From: Paragorgia papillata
Lineage: Eukaryota; Cnidaria; Anthozoa; Scleralcyonacea; Coralliidae
Length of the DNA: 64,000 bases
Direction: 5' to 3'
Assembly: GCA_035771165.1 (NCBI GenBank)
Contig: JAWNZC010000109.1
Span: forward strand, 292,501-356,500
Shown: positions 18,322 through 28,195 of the stretch, piece by piece
How the letters are laid out: every line of letters begins with the position of its first letter
Numbering within the stretch: position 1 is the stretch's first letter
The notes under the pieces: model-generated
What the model saw: only the letters and a program-made list of their open reading frames with translations
Told to the model about the DNA's origin: nothing
The model's database searches: none
Program-made: the position numbers and the translations under genes

Positions 18322-19883
18322 CACTGTAAATTTCAGGGGGTAAAAATTACCCCAAAATGTTGGGGTAAAACGTTTTCCACAGAACGCCCCGTTTTTGGGG
18401 GGTAAAATTTCAATCAATTTAAAAAAGGGGTAATTTTTACCCCGCAATTCGGGGGTAGTTTTTACCTCGAAATGTGGGGTAAAATTTAAGGGTAAAAATA
18501 AGAGGGTAAAAATTGAATAGTCCCAGTTCTTTATTTATCACACTATTAGTGGAACCTTGGTGTCCCAATGGTTCACCCATCCAAGTACTAACCCTAACAT
18601 TAAAATTTAAGATATATAACCGGGTTTTTTCCTTTAATATCACACTGCAGTTAAGTTCATATTTTATTTACTTTTTTTAACACACGATTTTATAACGTTT
18701 CACAACATTTGACATTTATTTTTGAAATGTTTCATTAAAAAACATTTGTGTTGACTAGTGTGACAGATCAAAAACATTTCCAAACATTTCAAAGATCCTG
18801 TGAATTTTTGTTCATGCTTTTTTACATTAATAGTTTTGCCACATAGAAAATGTTATCAGTTAATGGCCTGTCAGTTTCCGTGTCATACGACGAAAAAACA
18901 AAATATTTATTTCGATAACAGTTTATAAAACACTAGCCGTTGTAGGTCAAAAAGATGTATACAAACATTTGTTTATCTAAATACGAATTTCCAGCAAAAT
19001 GGGAAAAGTAAATCGTTACAACGTTAAGAACTAAATTCAGAGTCAGTTCAGCCCATTTAGGTCAGTCTTGTTTCCTCAGCTTTGATACACAGACAATGCG
19101 GAAAATACTATTGTTTTTGACACAAGAAAAGTGTAAAATCATTCAAAGTAATTCATTTCAAAAGCAACTCAACAGACATTGTCGTAGAGCAAAAATTATA
19201 GGAAATAACACTTCTTTACTTACCCCCAATTTAATCCAATATAAAACAACAACATTCAAAACCAAATCCAGAGTAATTTAATTTTTGTAAGCAGTGTTAG
19301 GTTGTGTTTAACTCACCTTTGGGCCTTTACACACAAACGATGTTTACAAGCTTACGGAAGTAAACTTTAGGTCTATTTCAATCTGCTAAACAATCTTCTG
19401 CTTAATTTTTAACTATTATACACACTTGTGTACAAAAACTCTTCAAGAAAATTGAAAACAATTGCCTACATACGCTTTTATATGAACGGTAATTGTAGTT
19501 ATGTCTTCATGTCACTCCTTCGAAAAAATTCGCCATTTTCGAAAACATTGTCTTGCAGTTCCGGTTACCCCCAACATAGGGGGAGTTTTTATCCACACTA
19601 TTAGTTACCCCATACAATGGGGTAAATTTTACCCTCGTTATTATTTACCCCCCCAAAAATGGCCCCTATGTTTTTACTCCTCATACAGGGGTAAATTTTA
19701 CCTTTTTACCCCGAGATGGGTAAAACATTTGTTCCAACAAATTACCCCCGTAAAAGGGGCAATTCTGTGCGACAAAAAGAAGAATTGCCCTTATGTAATT
19801 ATTACCCCTTTATTATTTACCCCCTAAAAATAGCACTGTTACCTCCAAAATGAGGTAAATTTTACCCCCTGAAATTTACAGTG
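18322..19883. mobile_element. 1.56 kb CACTA-like non-autonomous transposon
   Basis: Perfect terminal inverted repeats, CACTGTAAATTTCAGGGGG at the left end and its complement at the right, flanked by CA on both sides as a possible 2-bp target duplication. Inside each end lie many copies of GGGGTAAAA-type motifs, in opposite orientations at the two ends (18340-18510 and 19565-19870). Such subterminal repeats are characteristic of EnSpm/CACTA transposase binding regions. The middle kilobase is AT-rich with no credible ORF, so it depends on a transposase supplied elsewhere. Confidence 0.75.
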
Positions 19884-20693
19884 CAGGCTTGGGTCAAATT
19901 CGTTTCACTGAAAAGGACTCTGTACTGTATGTTTTTTTAAAATGCTTTGTCTCACCTGTGAGGATTTTACATATTCGTAATCTTTAGGTTCTCCTGAGCA
20001 AAATTGCAATATATCTTGACGTTCCAAAATTTCATATTCATCGTATTTTTTCCTGTCAAAGTTGGTAACTACTTACCAGAAATGACGTCGAAAAATAAAT
20101 TAATTTTTGGTAAGAAACAATATTTACAACACTACGCATCTATTTTGCACTTAATTGTATTGGTTATTGTGTAAATACAAGAAATAACGAGAAAGACGTG
20201 TAATTCTATTGTAAAAACTCATGAGCCTTTGGAGAAACGAACTTGACTCAAGTCTTTACAACGACTGGCCTTCGTGTAACGCATGCGCGGAGGGTCCAGC
20301 ATACCAATTGACTCTGCCATAGATTAGATTAATATTAAACTTTATAGTGTTTATAGTGTTTTCAAAGCGGCCTTCCATTTCCAAGCGACAGGCGGCGAAC
20401 AGCCATATAAAACCAACAAAGGACAAAAACCGACGAAGCATCTTAGTTAACTAAACATTAGCAACACTCGGACAGCGTTTTAGCTTTTCTTCGTAAGTGG
20501 ATGTTAAAGTTATGCCATCCCCAAAAAATATTATTACAAGCTTCGTGTCAACCCCCAGGCAGCTTGTTGTCGTTGACTTAACTGAACTTTAGACTTGAAT
20601 ATCACGTGAATATATCATTATTTCAATTACGCAACTTCCTATTAGGCAACATAATTATGATAAAAAAAATAAATATGTTATTCACCGTTTTTT
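19884..20693. other. AT-rich DNA, nothing recognised
   Basis: No domain, RNA gene or repeat was noticed, beyond a short CGCATGCGC palindrome near 20281. Confidence 0.4.
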
Positions 20694-20795
20694 GTCGTAT
20701 AGAAAAATATTTGCCCTCGGTCTCAAAAATGTCCCTCGCCTCGGGCCGTTTTTGGGACCCTGGGAAAATATTTTTCTATATCGACCTCCCAGCCG
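20694..20795. repeat. Long hairpin (about 45-bp imperfect arms)
   Basis: The arm containing ATAGAAAAATATTT and GTCTCAAAAATGTCCC folds onto the arm with GTTTTTGGGAC and AAATATTTTTCTAT, with only a few mismatches and a very short loop. It sits 11 bp upstream of a MITE and may be a separate foldback element. Confidence 0.7.
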
Positions 20796-20806
20796 GTAAA
20801 TCGTTA

Positions 20807-21056
20807 TACTGCGATTTTCAGTTGAGCTTAGATTTGGAAAGTTTTATTGAAAAGTTTAAACATTGAAACGCATACGTTACCAAGGACAATTTATGATGTT
20901 GTCAAGGGCAAATTTAAAAGTTAGGGCAACGCCTTAATTTCTATTGGTCAAAATGCTCAAGCATTCAAATTTCCCACGGGAACGTGTCAAGTTGTGAAAT
21001 GATAAAAACTTTCAATAACACTTCCGGTCTCTAAGCTCAACTGAAAATCGCAGTAT
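20807..21056. mobile_element. 250-bp MITE with TA flanks
   Basis: Terminal inverted repeat CTGCGATTTTCAGTTGAGCT at the left and its exact complement at the right, both bordered by TA, as expected of Tc1/mariner-type insertion. The interior is AT-rich and non-coding. Confidence 0.65.
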
Positions 21057-22147
21057 CTTATTCAGGTGGAAACCCCAATAGGATACCTGTCTTCCTCGTT
21101 TTCTTCAATAATTTTTTGGTAGGTTGATGTTTACATTACATTGCATTGGCGTTTTGTTACACTGTTTCACTAGTTTGTTGCATTGTTTCACTAATTTGTT
21201 AAATTTTTTCTATAATTTGTCACAATTAGTGGTTTCTTGCACATCAATGTTTTTATTTAATACATGTTTCGCGTCTCACTCAACTACTTCGATATATGTA
21301 GTCACCACATAAATTTAATATAAATTTAAGTGTGATTTTGTAAAAAGAAAAATCTTGCATTTTAAGACTGTAGTAATCGCTTGTAGCGTATTTCATAAAA
21401 TATAGCTGTGTGCTAGATAATTCTTCGATTAAGAAGGAGCTGAGCAAAGTTGAGAACTTTGACTTATATATGACTTTTACATATATATGTACATGTGAGC
21501 TGTATCTCCTCACTCTTATAACATAGTTTTATTATGTAAATAGAATACCTAGTGTAGTACAGTAGTTCCGATACCGTAGTTCCGATACCGGAACAGGTTT
21601 ATTCAAAAGTGAAGTAGCGATATAAAATTTTCATAATGGGGAAACAACATATTTATTGCTACTTAACGCATGTAGACTTTCAATAAACTTGTCTTCTTTT
21701 TTGTAGTTAAACGTTTTTGTTCATATTTTTTGCGAAAGTCACAGTGGAATCAAGGCGTTTTTTCAATATAAAACACCCAAAGTATGTTCAGCAATGTGGG
21801 TTTGAAGAATGCACAATTTAAATCTGTACATGCGCAACAAGTACCAAGGCACAGCGTCATGTATAAAATTACCGCTTTATTGACAGTTGCGCGAGAAAAA
21901 AATTATATTTTTTAAGCACCTCTAATTTAGTAGGCTTAGAAATAAGTATAATATTATGGCAGAATAGTACAAATAGCGAGAATAAGTATTGCTACTTCGT
22001 TCGACATGGAAACCCAGTTTTACATGTACAAGACAAAATAAATACGCAGAATTCCACCTGGGCGTGGTTCATAGCGCAAGTTGAGTACTGGGTACGAGCG
22101 TTTTCGATAACATGAAATCGGGGCTGCTACCAAATGCAAAATTCAAA
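21057..22147. other. AT-rich DNA, nothing recognised
   Basis: Contains a small duplicated GTAGTTCCGATACC motif near 21563-21592. Otherwise there is no feature I can support. Confidence 0.4.
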
Positions 22148-22329
22148 ATGGCGCCTTCAATATTTCTTCAGACTCTTCACGCATCATCTGTGGAATATGG
22201 TCGTCGTTTCTTAAGCGAAAAGGACATTCTTGGCAGTTCATTGGATGGAAGAAACCCAGTACAAATGAAAAATGAGGAATTGAAGTTTTGGAGTAAATGT
22301 GCCACCATAGAGATTAAGAAAAACGTCGG
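22148..22329 (+). CDS. Possible first exon of an unidentified gene
   Basis: Starts at AAAATGG, a good eukaryotic start context, and stays open for about 60 residues to a GTGTGT donor. The C-terminal part (SLDGRNPVQMKNEELKFW) resembles a short SAP-like N-terminal segment I have seen in invertebrate transposon-type proteins, but this is a weak resemblance. No following exon was identified. Confidence 0.35.
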
Positions 22330-22737
22330 TGTGTATCATCACTTTTTATTGTTTACTTTAAATAGTTATTTAAATTATAAACAAGACGCCTTCTAGGCGT
22401 TCACTGGGGCTAGCTACTGATTAGCAATTGCTGCAACCTTGGCATAGCATTAGCCATGCAAAGAACTGCGCGCATAAGCGTTTGCTAATGATATAAGTTT
22501 CGGACGCAATGTAGTTATGCAATGTAGAACCGCACTGAGATTCTGATTTTTTACTTTAAAACGAGGTCATAAGGGCTAATTTATATGCACATAAACGAAT
22601 TCTAATTCGGCGGCCATTTTTGAATAAGAACCAGAGAGAGGACGGAGGGGGAGGACTATCGTATTTGTAGATGTTTAAGCATTTTGCAAAATACATGCAC
22701 TCATTGATGGTAAATATTATACACTTAATGTCTGCTC

Positions 22738-22825
22738 CCTAGGGAAACAGTTTTGTTTTCCCGAGAGTCGTCTAAATGTTTCCCGAGAGTCGAGACGAAG
22801 TCGAGGGAAACATCGAGACCAGGGG
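22738..22825. repeat. GGGAAAC/GTTTCCC and CTCGAC-type hairpin cluster
   Basis: GGGAAACAG ... TTTTCCCGAGAGTCG ... GTTTCCCGAGAGTCGAGAC, then GAAGTCGAGGGAAAC, give several mutually exclusive stems. The composition resembles the hairpin blocks at 2699-2783 and 28133-28193. Confidence 0.55.
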
Positions 22826-22879
22826 TGGCACCAGGAATTCCCGACACAGGGGCTAAGGTAAAATTTGAACGTCTGGAAT

Positions 22880-22925
22880 AGTTCTCTGTTTCGGCAGAAT
22901 ATCTAACCTAAACTATATTTCGATT
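22880..22925 (+). mobile_element. Second Penelope-like tail fragment
   Basis: The GTTCTCTGTTTCGGCAG... stretch ending CTATATTTCGATT matches 17640-17684 with a few differences. It is followed immediately by a 10-bp simple repeat. Confidence 0.5.
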
Positions 22926-23112
22926 AATGCAGGTTAATGCAGTGCAATGCAACGTATGCAGTGTAATGCAGTCTACTGCAGTCTACTGCAGTGTAATACA
23001 GTGTAATGCAGTCTACTGCAGTGTAATGCAGGTTAATGCAGTGTAGTGCAGTGTAATGCAGTCTAATGTAGACTAATGCAGTCTAATGCAGCATACTGCA
23101 GGTTAATGCAGT
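22926..23112. repeat. 10-bp tandem repeat (TGCAGTSTAA)
   Basis: About 18 imperfect decamers such as TGCAGTCTAC and TGCAGTGTAA. The unit length is close to one helical turn. Confidence 0.85.
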
Positions 23113-25744
23113 TAGTATAATTTCATAGTGGCAAAGAGGTTCTCCAGCTTTCTGATTGGTCCGCTCTAGCGCGGTGACTATTGCATCACTATAAATTGTT
23201 CTTCAAAAGTAGTTTTGGAAAAGAGACTGGTACTTATTCAACTCTGCACTGACTTTACTCGTTTCAGTCTCCCCATCGGAGTTGTCATTTTGAAGTATGA
23301 GATTTTAGAATTTGTCGATTTATTGAACTGTTGGGATCTGTAGTTTTTGAGACAAACAAAAGAGCATAATACTGAAAACATTCATCACTGAGATGTTGTA
23401 CATATCTAATATCGGAAAAACAAAACTTTATAAACGTAAGGAAGTATATTTTCTATATTTTCTTCGTATGTTTTCTATGTTTTGGCTAGGTTTTGGTCGT
23501 AGCAATGTTTTCGAAAAATTCGTCATGAGTGAAGAACATATTGAACAAGTGCAAAAAAGCCGTAACACAGGATCCAAAACACCAGAATAAAAGTATTTTT
23601 AGCATATATTTGAATGTATGTACAAGAGTAGTGATACCCCCCACTCTGGCGGATTCATAATTAATTAGGTAAATTGAATTTTTAATGAGCTCTGTCAATA
23701 TCCTCCTCAGGCTCCTTTGAGACTCTCTAACCCTAACCTCACTATTTATGCATACGTCATTATTTTTCAGGCTCCTTTGGGACGTTAGTAACCCTAACTT
23801 TCCCCGCAAACCCTACCTGTTTACGCAACCCCCCTGGTTTTCACTACGTCATAATCGACTTATTATTTATGCCTCGTCATCGTTAGCTTTTATCCAACCC
23901 CCGGTATTCATTACGTCATAACCGATAGCTCTGATTTCCGAAGTTCTGGGTTACGTCATTATCAAAGGGCACTGGACTTATATCTCTTATAAGTAATAGT
24001 AATTACCTTTTCATTTATACACTTTATCCTACTACCAATTAACACTTGTGGGACATGTAAGCATTCAGAGCATGCGTACAATAAACTCTAACAAAATAGA
24101 CGTTCTTTACAAAGAACTAAAGAGAAATTAGTAGACACACTTTATATTTTTATCCTAAATCTTGTCTAGAGGAATATAGTGGGTTTCGAACATTCTAAAT
24201 GACTGAATCTGGTGAGATAACTTAACTCGAATATTATCTGAATAAGCTATGAATATTATATTAGGGCTAGAACCTAACAGAATAAATCTGATCCTAAAAT
24301 CATTCCTAACTAAACCATCGTTTATAAGTGAAGGAAGATAGAACGAAGAATCACTTTGAGAAGCTGAACTTAAGATATGTACGAATCAATCCGAAAAGCC
24401 GTGAGCTCAGAAAAAACGTATTGGCACATAGTAATGAAAAGCTTATATATGAATATTATATTAGATATTTGGTTCGCTTTTGTGATGTTTATACGTATAG
24501 GAACCGTACGAAGTTAAAAAGAGTCGCCTTGAATGGTAGCGAATCGTTATTGTAAACTTAGAAGAACATTATTCGACAGCATCGTTGACCAAGCCCTTTG
24601 AAACATTACAGAGCTTGGTTAAATAATTCGTCGCTATGATTTAGTATGTTATAAGATTCTCGCACGTGCTGAACACAAAAGGGAAAAGTCATTAAAGTTA
24701 CTAATGGCTAAAACATAACCGGATTTGCATATAAGTAGAACATTTAATTCATTTTAGGGGGGTGATCATGAGCTTTGGGGGATAATAAGGGGCATGAAGA
24801 GGTATTAATGCATGGGCAAGTTTAGGCGAGGCGTTGGTGTTACCATGGAGAATGTACAGCGTCGCGTCGTCTCATAAAGCAGAAATCAAAGTATTCAGTT
24901 TAAAATATTTATTTCTTGGTCCAAAAAATTAAAGCATAGTCGAAAGTGTTATCGTATTTGAAGAAAACCCAGTTAATCAACCTGTTGGAGACAGTCCTGT
25001 TGTTAGTTTGGCAAGCGAAGAGTGTTTAAATGATTCTAGCTTGTACATAACCTTAGCTGGATAGAGTAAATGATGCCTTGAATGAAGAAACCGTTCGGTA
25101 AGCTGTACGAAAGACATTGAAACACTTTCTTCAGAGGGGTTTTCCAGAATATAAACTGTCAGAGGTTAAATGGCTGACTTGGCTATTTTATTAACGTCGT
25201 CAAGCATCTTGTTAACTAATGTTGCTAAGATTGATATTTGCATATTTATCCTGAGTGCACGTGCAGGAGACAAAGGAAAAAACTCATCAAGCTAGAAAAT
25301 TAATAACTAAACCAAATGCCTGAAAACATTTCATAGATGTGTAAAAGTTGTTCGACTTGGGCATTTTGCTTGTCAATATATGAGAATATTTCGTTTGTAT
25401 TCTTTCAATGATTTGGTGGCTCTTAAAAGATTGCAATTTTTAAAATGTGATTTGTTTAAAGAAACGCTTTTATAATATGACTAAATAACGAAATAAAGTT
25501 TCCAAAATATATAATTTCCTATTTACCATCACACAAAGCTCCTATTATTTGTAATCATTCGCTGTTAATCGCAGAATGAATGGAGAAAGTCTTTAGCGTT
25601 CGGCGTCTCTACGTGTAAACGATTATTTGCAATGTTTGCAGATAAACTTCTTAGTCCCCCTCGGCAGTACACTTACTCAATCACAACTTTTCAAAAGTTT
25701 GTATAAGCACTAATGTTTCTGTTTCGATTAAACGATTAACATAT
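23113..25744. other. AT-rich DNA; short duplicated block only
   Basis: No gene was recognised. Near 23702-23810 a segment beginning CAGGCTCCTTTG(A/G)GAC and containing AACCCTAAC occurs twice, and TACGTCAT-like octamers recur at about 23753, 23845, 23911 and 23952. The remainder shows nothing I can support. Confidence 0.45.
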
Positions 25745-26167
25745 CTAAAACTGCTTAGTCTCTTCGTATAACATATCCCTTGACTGTTCGAATATTCGCT
25801 CGATATAAGCCTCAGGAAATCGTACTAGCGTAGATTCTCTTCTTTTCCTTCTTTTTTCCAGTTGCATATTAGCATAAATTGTTAACCAATATGATATTTT
25901 ATCGTTACGATAAGAGCACCGTTTTTCAAATGTCTGCTTTTCATTCAGACACCAAGGCTCTATCACTTTGTCTTGACATAATGTGATCATTCTCTGTAGT
26001 GTCTTTCTTTTCTTTAGTTTTAAGATTGTATATGCTCGAAGTAGTTGTGTGTTTAAATCTTCGTCCCTGCGGTTTTCTATAAGTTGATGATTCCGTAGGT
26101 AAAGTCGAAGATTTATCGCTCGTCTCCATTCTTTATTTTCTTCTTCGTACTGTTCTTCACTCATCAT
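25745..26167 (-). CDS. Unidentified charged protein, about 140 aa
   Basis: Open frame from MMSEEQYEEENKEW to YEETKQF. It is rich in Arg, Lys and Glu, with helical segments (RRAINLRLYLRNHQLIEN, LKLKKRKTLQRMITLCQD) and no membrane segment in this portion. A longer start at 26263 would add a hydrophobic stretch, but I prefer the ATG pair at 26162-26167, where the composition changes. It lies on the same strand as the C2H2 ORF and the ATPase fragment further right, so the three may derive from one inserted element. Family not recognised. Confidence 0.45.
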   Translation of the reverse strand: MMSEEQYEEENKEWRRAINLRLYLRNHQLIENRRDEDLNTQLLRAYTILKLKKRKTLQRMITLCQDKVIEPWCLNEKQTFEKRCSYRNDKISYWLTIYANMQLEKRRKRRESTLVRFPEAYIERIFEQSRDMLYEETKQF

Positions 26168-26263
26168 GAAGAAAAACACCGCAACAACTAAACCTTTGTT
26201 GACAACAAGCAGTAACCATTGATTACTAATACTTAGATTGAGGAGATGTCTTCGAGAGTCCAA

Positions 26264-26876
26264 AACCGTTGTGTAAACACGGAACGGTTTGCCGTACTCG
26301 TAAAGTCAATCGAGAAGTCGCGAGTATGAGGAATCGAATCGAGAAACTGTAAGAACGTAAGGTACCGACGAAATATTATTTGTCTATAGAATGGCTGAGT
26401 GCAATGTTTAAGTCCATATACACTATTGGTGTTAATGACTCATTAGCAATTTAAACAAAAGAACGTGTCTGGGCGAGTTTGGGCGACGTCAGAGCTTAGA
26501 CAAAGAAATCCTAATTAATATGCTTATTCACGGCGTCGATTTTCTCGGCGTATCATTTGCTTACTATTTGCTGTTGGAGTAAGACCGCAGAGATGGAGGG
26601 TTTATATGAAAAATTGTTTTCAATATTCGAAGCTATTTACAATGAAACTTTGTGGTTTATATTTGTATTATAACAAATTACAGTGTACATATTGACAGCT
26701 AATTATTTACATAAACAAATGTTTTTAAATAAACTGCCCTACGTTTACGGTTTCTTCTAGCGCACCCACTTCTTATAGATATCGTTTGTTTCTCTGTTGT
26801 CAAAGCACTACTCGCTCTTTATGGGGAATTTTGATATTTTCCGTTTTTTGCGTTGTTTATTATTTACGGACTCCCC
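26264..26876. other. Intergenic, nothing recognised
   Basis: AT-rich spacer between two minus-strand ORFs. No repeat or RNA signature was noticed. Confidence 0.4.
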
Positions 26877-27149
26877 CTACCGCTCTCTTAGATAATTATT
26901 GAAGTTTGTTGCCATTTCCTCTTGTCTCCTTATAATGCTTTTCAAAGTTTTCTCCATATTTAGTTCTGTGCTGTCTGCGATAGTTTCTTTACTCTGTAAA
27001 GGTACACATATTCCAATTTTACTCCATTTTAGCCATTTAGCGCGTTCTTTGTTATCCATGTGATGTACTTGATCAAGATGATTTGCTAGCCTTGCAAGAT
27101 TAGTGCTTCCGCAACCGAAGACAGGACAGTTTCTACGTGTGCGACCCAT
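26877..27149 (-). CDS. Small protein with one C2H2 zinc finger
   Basis: 90 residues from MGRTRRNCP. A single finger, CPVFGC (Cys-X4-Cys) followed by HLDQVH (His-X4-His), occupies residues 8-29. It is followed by a basic segment and a helical C-terminus (EKTLKSIIRRQEEMATNF). A longer start at 27203 would add 18 residues. I prefer the internal ATG because the conserved-looking part begins there. Small proteins with this NCP...C...L-x-NHL-x-x-VH layout accompany Polinton/adintovirus-type elements and other mobile DNA in my recollection. Given the ATPase fragment 0.4 kb upstream on the same strand, I infer the same origin. Confidence 0.5.
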   Translation of the reverse strand: MGRTRRNCPVFGCGSTNLARLANHLDQVHHMDNKERAKWLKWSKIGICVPLQSKETIADSTELNMEKTLKSIIRRQEEMATNFNNYLRER

Positions 27150-27569
27150 GTTTAGTTGTTTACTCGAGCAATGACAGAAAGCATTTGACATTTTTTTGCG
27201 CATGTTACATGCTTTTATTAGGCCCGTTTAGGCCCTATTTGGCCTTTTTTGGCCCGTTTAGGCCTTTTGGCCCGTTCAAAGATACCCCCATCACCCTGGG
27301 GCACCCACAAAGATACTATCAATACCCCTGGGGTGCCCCCAAAGATATCCCCACCACCCGCGGTAACTTATACATTTAACCTGTGCCAAAGGAATATCAG
27401 AAAGACATATACATTATTTGTAAATATTTTATTGAACTTCAGCATAGTACAGAAGATAATGTTTCAACGATTCAACAGTAACTTTAATTCTTATAATTGG
27501 TGTCATTCCAATACTATGGTGTTTAGATTGATTGTAGGAGTACACTAGTTTTTGTAATACTGGTTTCTT

Positions 27570-27930
27570 TCATTTAACGAAATCTAAACATAAATAATCA
27601 CGAACATTTTTTGTTAGGACAAAGTAACTAGCGTTGGTCCGATGGTCTTTGCTTTGATGAAACAAAATTTTGCACAATATAAATCACGCTGAGATTACCA
27701 TGATGGGATTTCTTCGTGAACAGTTTGGCTATAATCGTATCTTTTTCACCCATCATGTCATCAATGACAAATAGATTTCTTATTGGGGGATTAATACTAT
27801 CCAATATAGATTTGGATGAACATTGCACAAACTGAATCCCAGGAATAAGAAGTTCCATTTTAGCAAACGTGTCTTGGTAATATTTTCTGGGACACGGTCG
27901 ATCATGATTTGGAATAAATGAGTAACTCAT
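27570..27930 (-). pseudogene. Packaging-ATPase fragment (FtsK/HerA, Polinton-adintovirus type)
   Basis: Visible motifs are ELLIPGIQFVQ, then NLFVIDDMMGE, a Walker-B-type strand ending in two Asp, then KLFTKKSHHGNLSVIYIVQN. After a one-base frame change at the AAAATTTT run (27664-27671) follow FHQSKDHRTNASYFVLTKN and a TGA at 27570-27572. The order matches the C-terminal half of the DNA-packaging ATPase of Polinton/Maverick and adintovirus elements, which pumps the element's genome into a capsid. The Walker A (P-loop) half is absent: homology fades before about 27905, where GAGTAACTCGTGAC-type palindromic sequence begins. This is an old, truncated and inactive copy. Confidence 0.65.
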
Positions 27931-28132
27931 GAGTAACTCGTGACTAACGTACGAGTGAATGAGTAATTCGTGAGTTCAATTCCAAAGTAGGATGTTGTTT
28001 ACTCTTTGTGGCTCAATAACATCGTCTGTGAATAAGCAGAATCACCACTGTTAAAATAAAAGCAGTTGTTTTAAAGTATTTGTTTCAACGTTATTGTTTT
28101 TTTATCAACCTCTGAAATTATACTAAAACAAT
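27931..28132. other. Spacer with GAGTAACTCRTGA repeats
   Basis: GAGTAACTCATGAGTAACTC and GAGTAATTCGTGAG-like palindromic motifs occur at 27918-27975. The rest is plain AT-rich DNA. Confidence 0.5.
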
Positions 28133-28193
28133 TAGTCACCTCAGTCTCGGTGACTATCGGTGTATTTACCGATAGTCACCTCGACTTCGAGGT
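28133..28193. repeat. Stem-loops at satellite boundary
   Basis: A 13-bp perfect stem GGTGACTATCGGT (28149-28161) and ACCGATAGTCACC (28168-28180) closes a 6-nt loop. AGTCACC just upstream could pair alternatively with GGTGACT, and ACCTCGACTTCGAGGT (28178-28193) is another near-perfect palindrome. The 38-bp satellite begins within a few bases. Confidence 0.75.
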
Positions 28194-28195
28194 TT

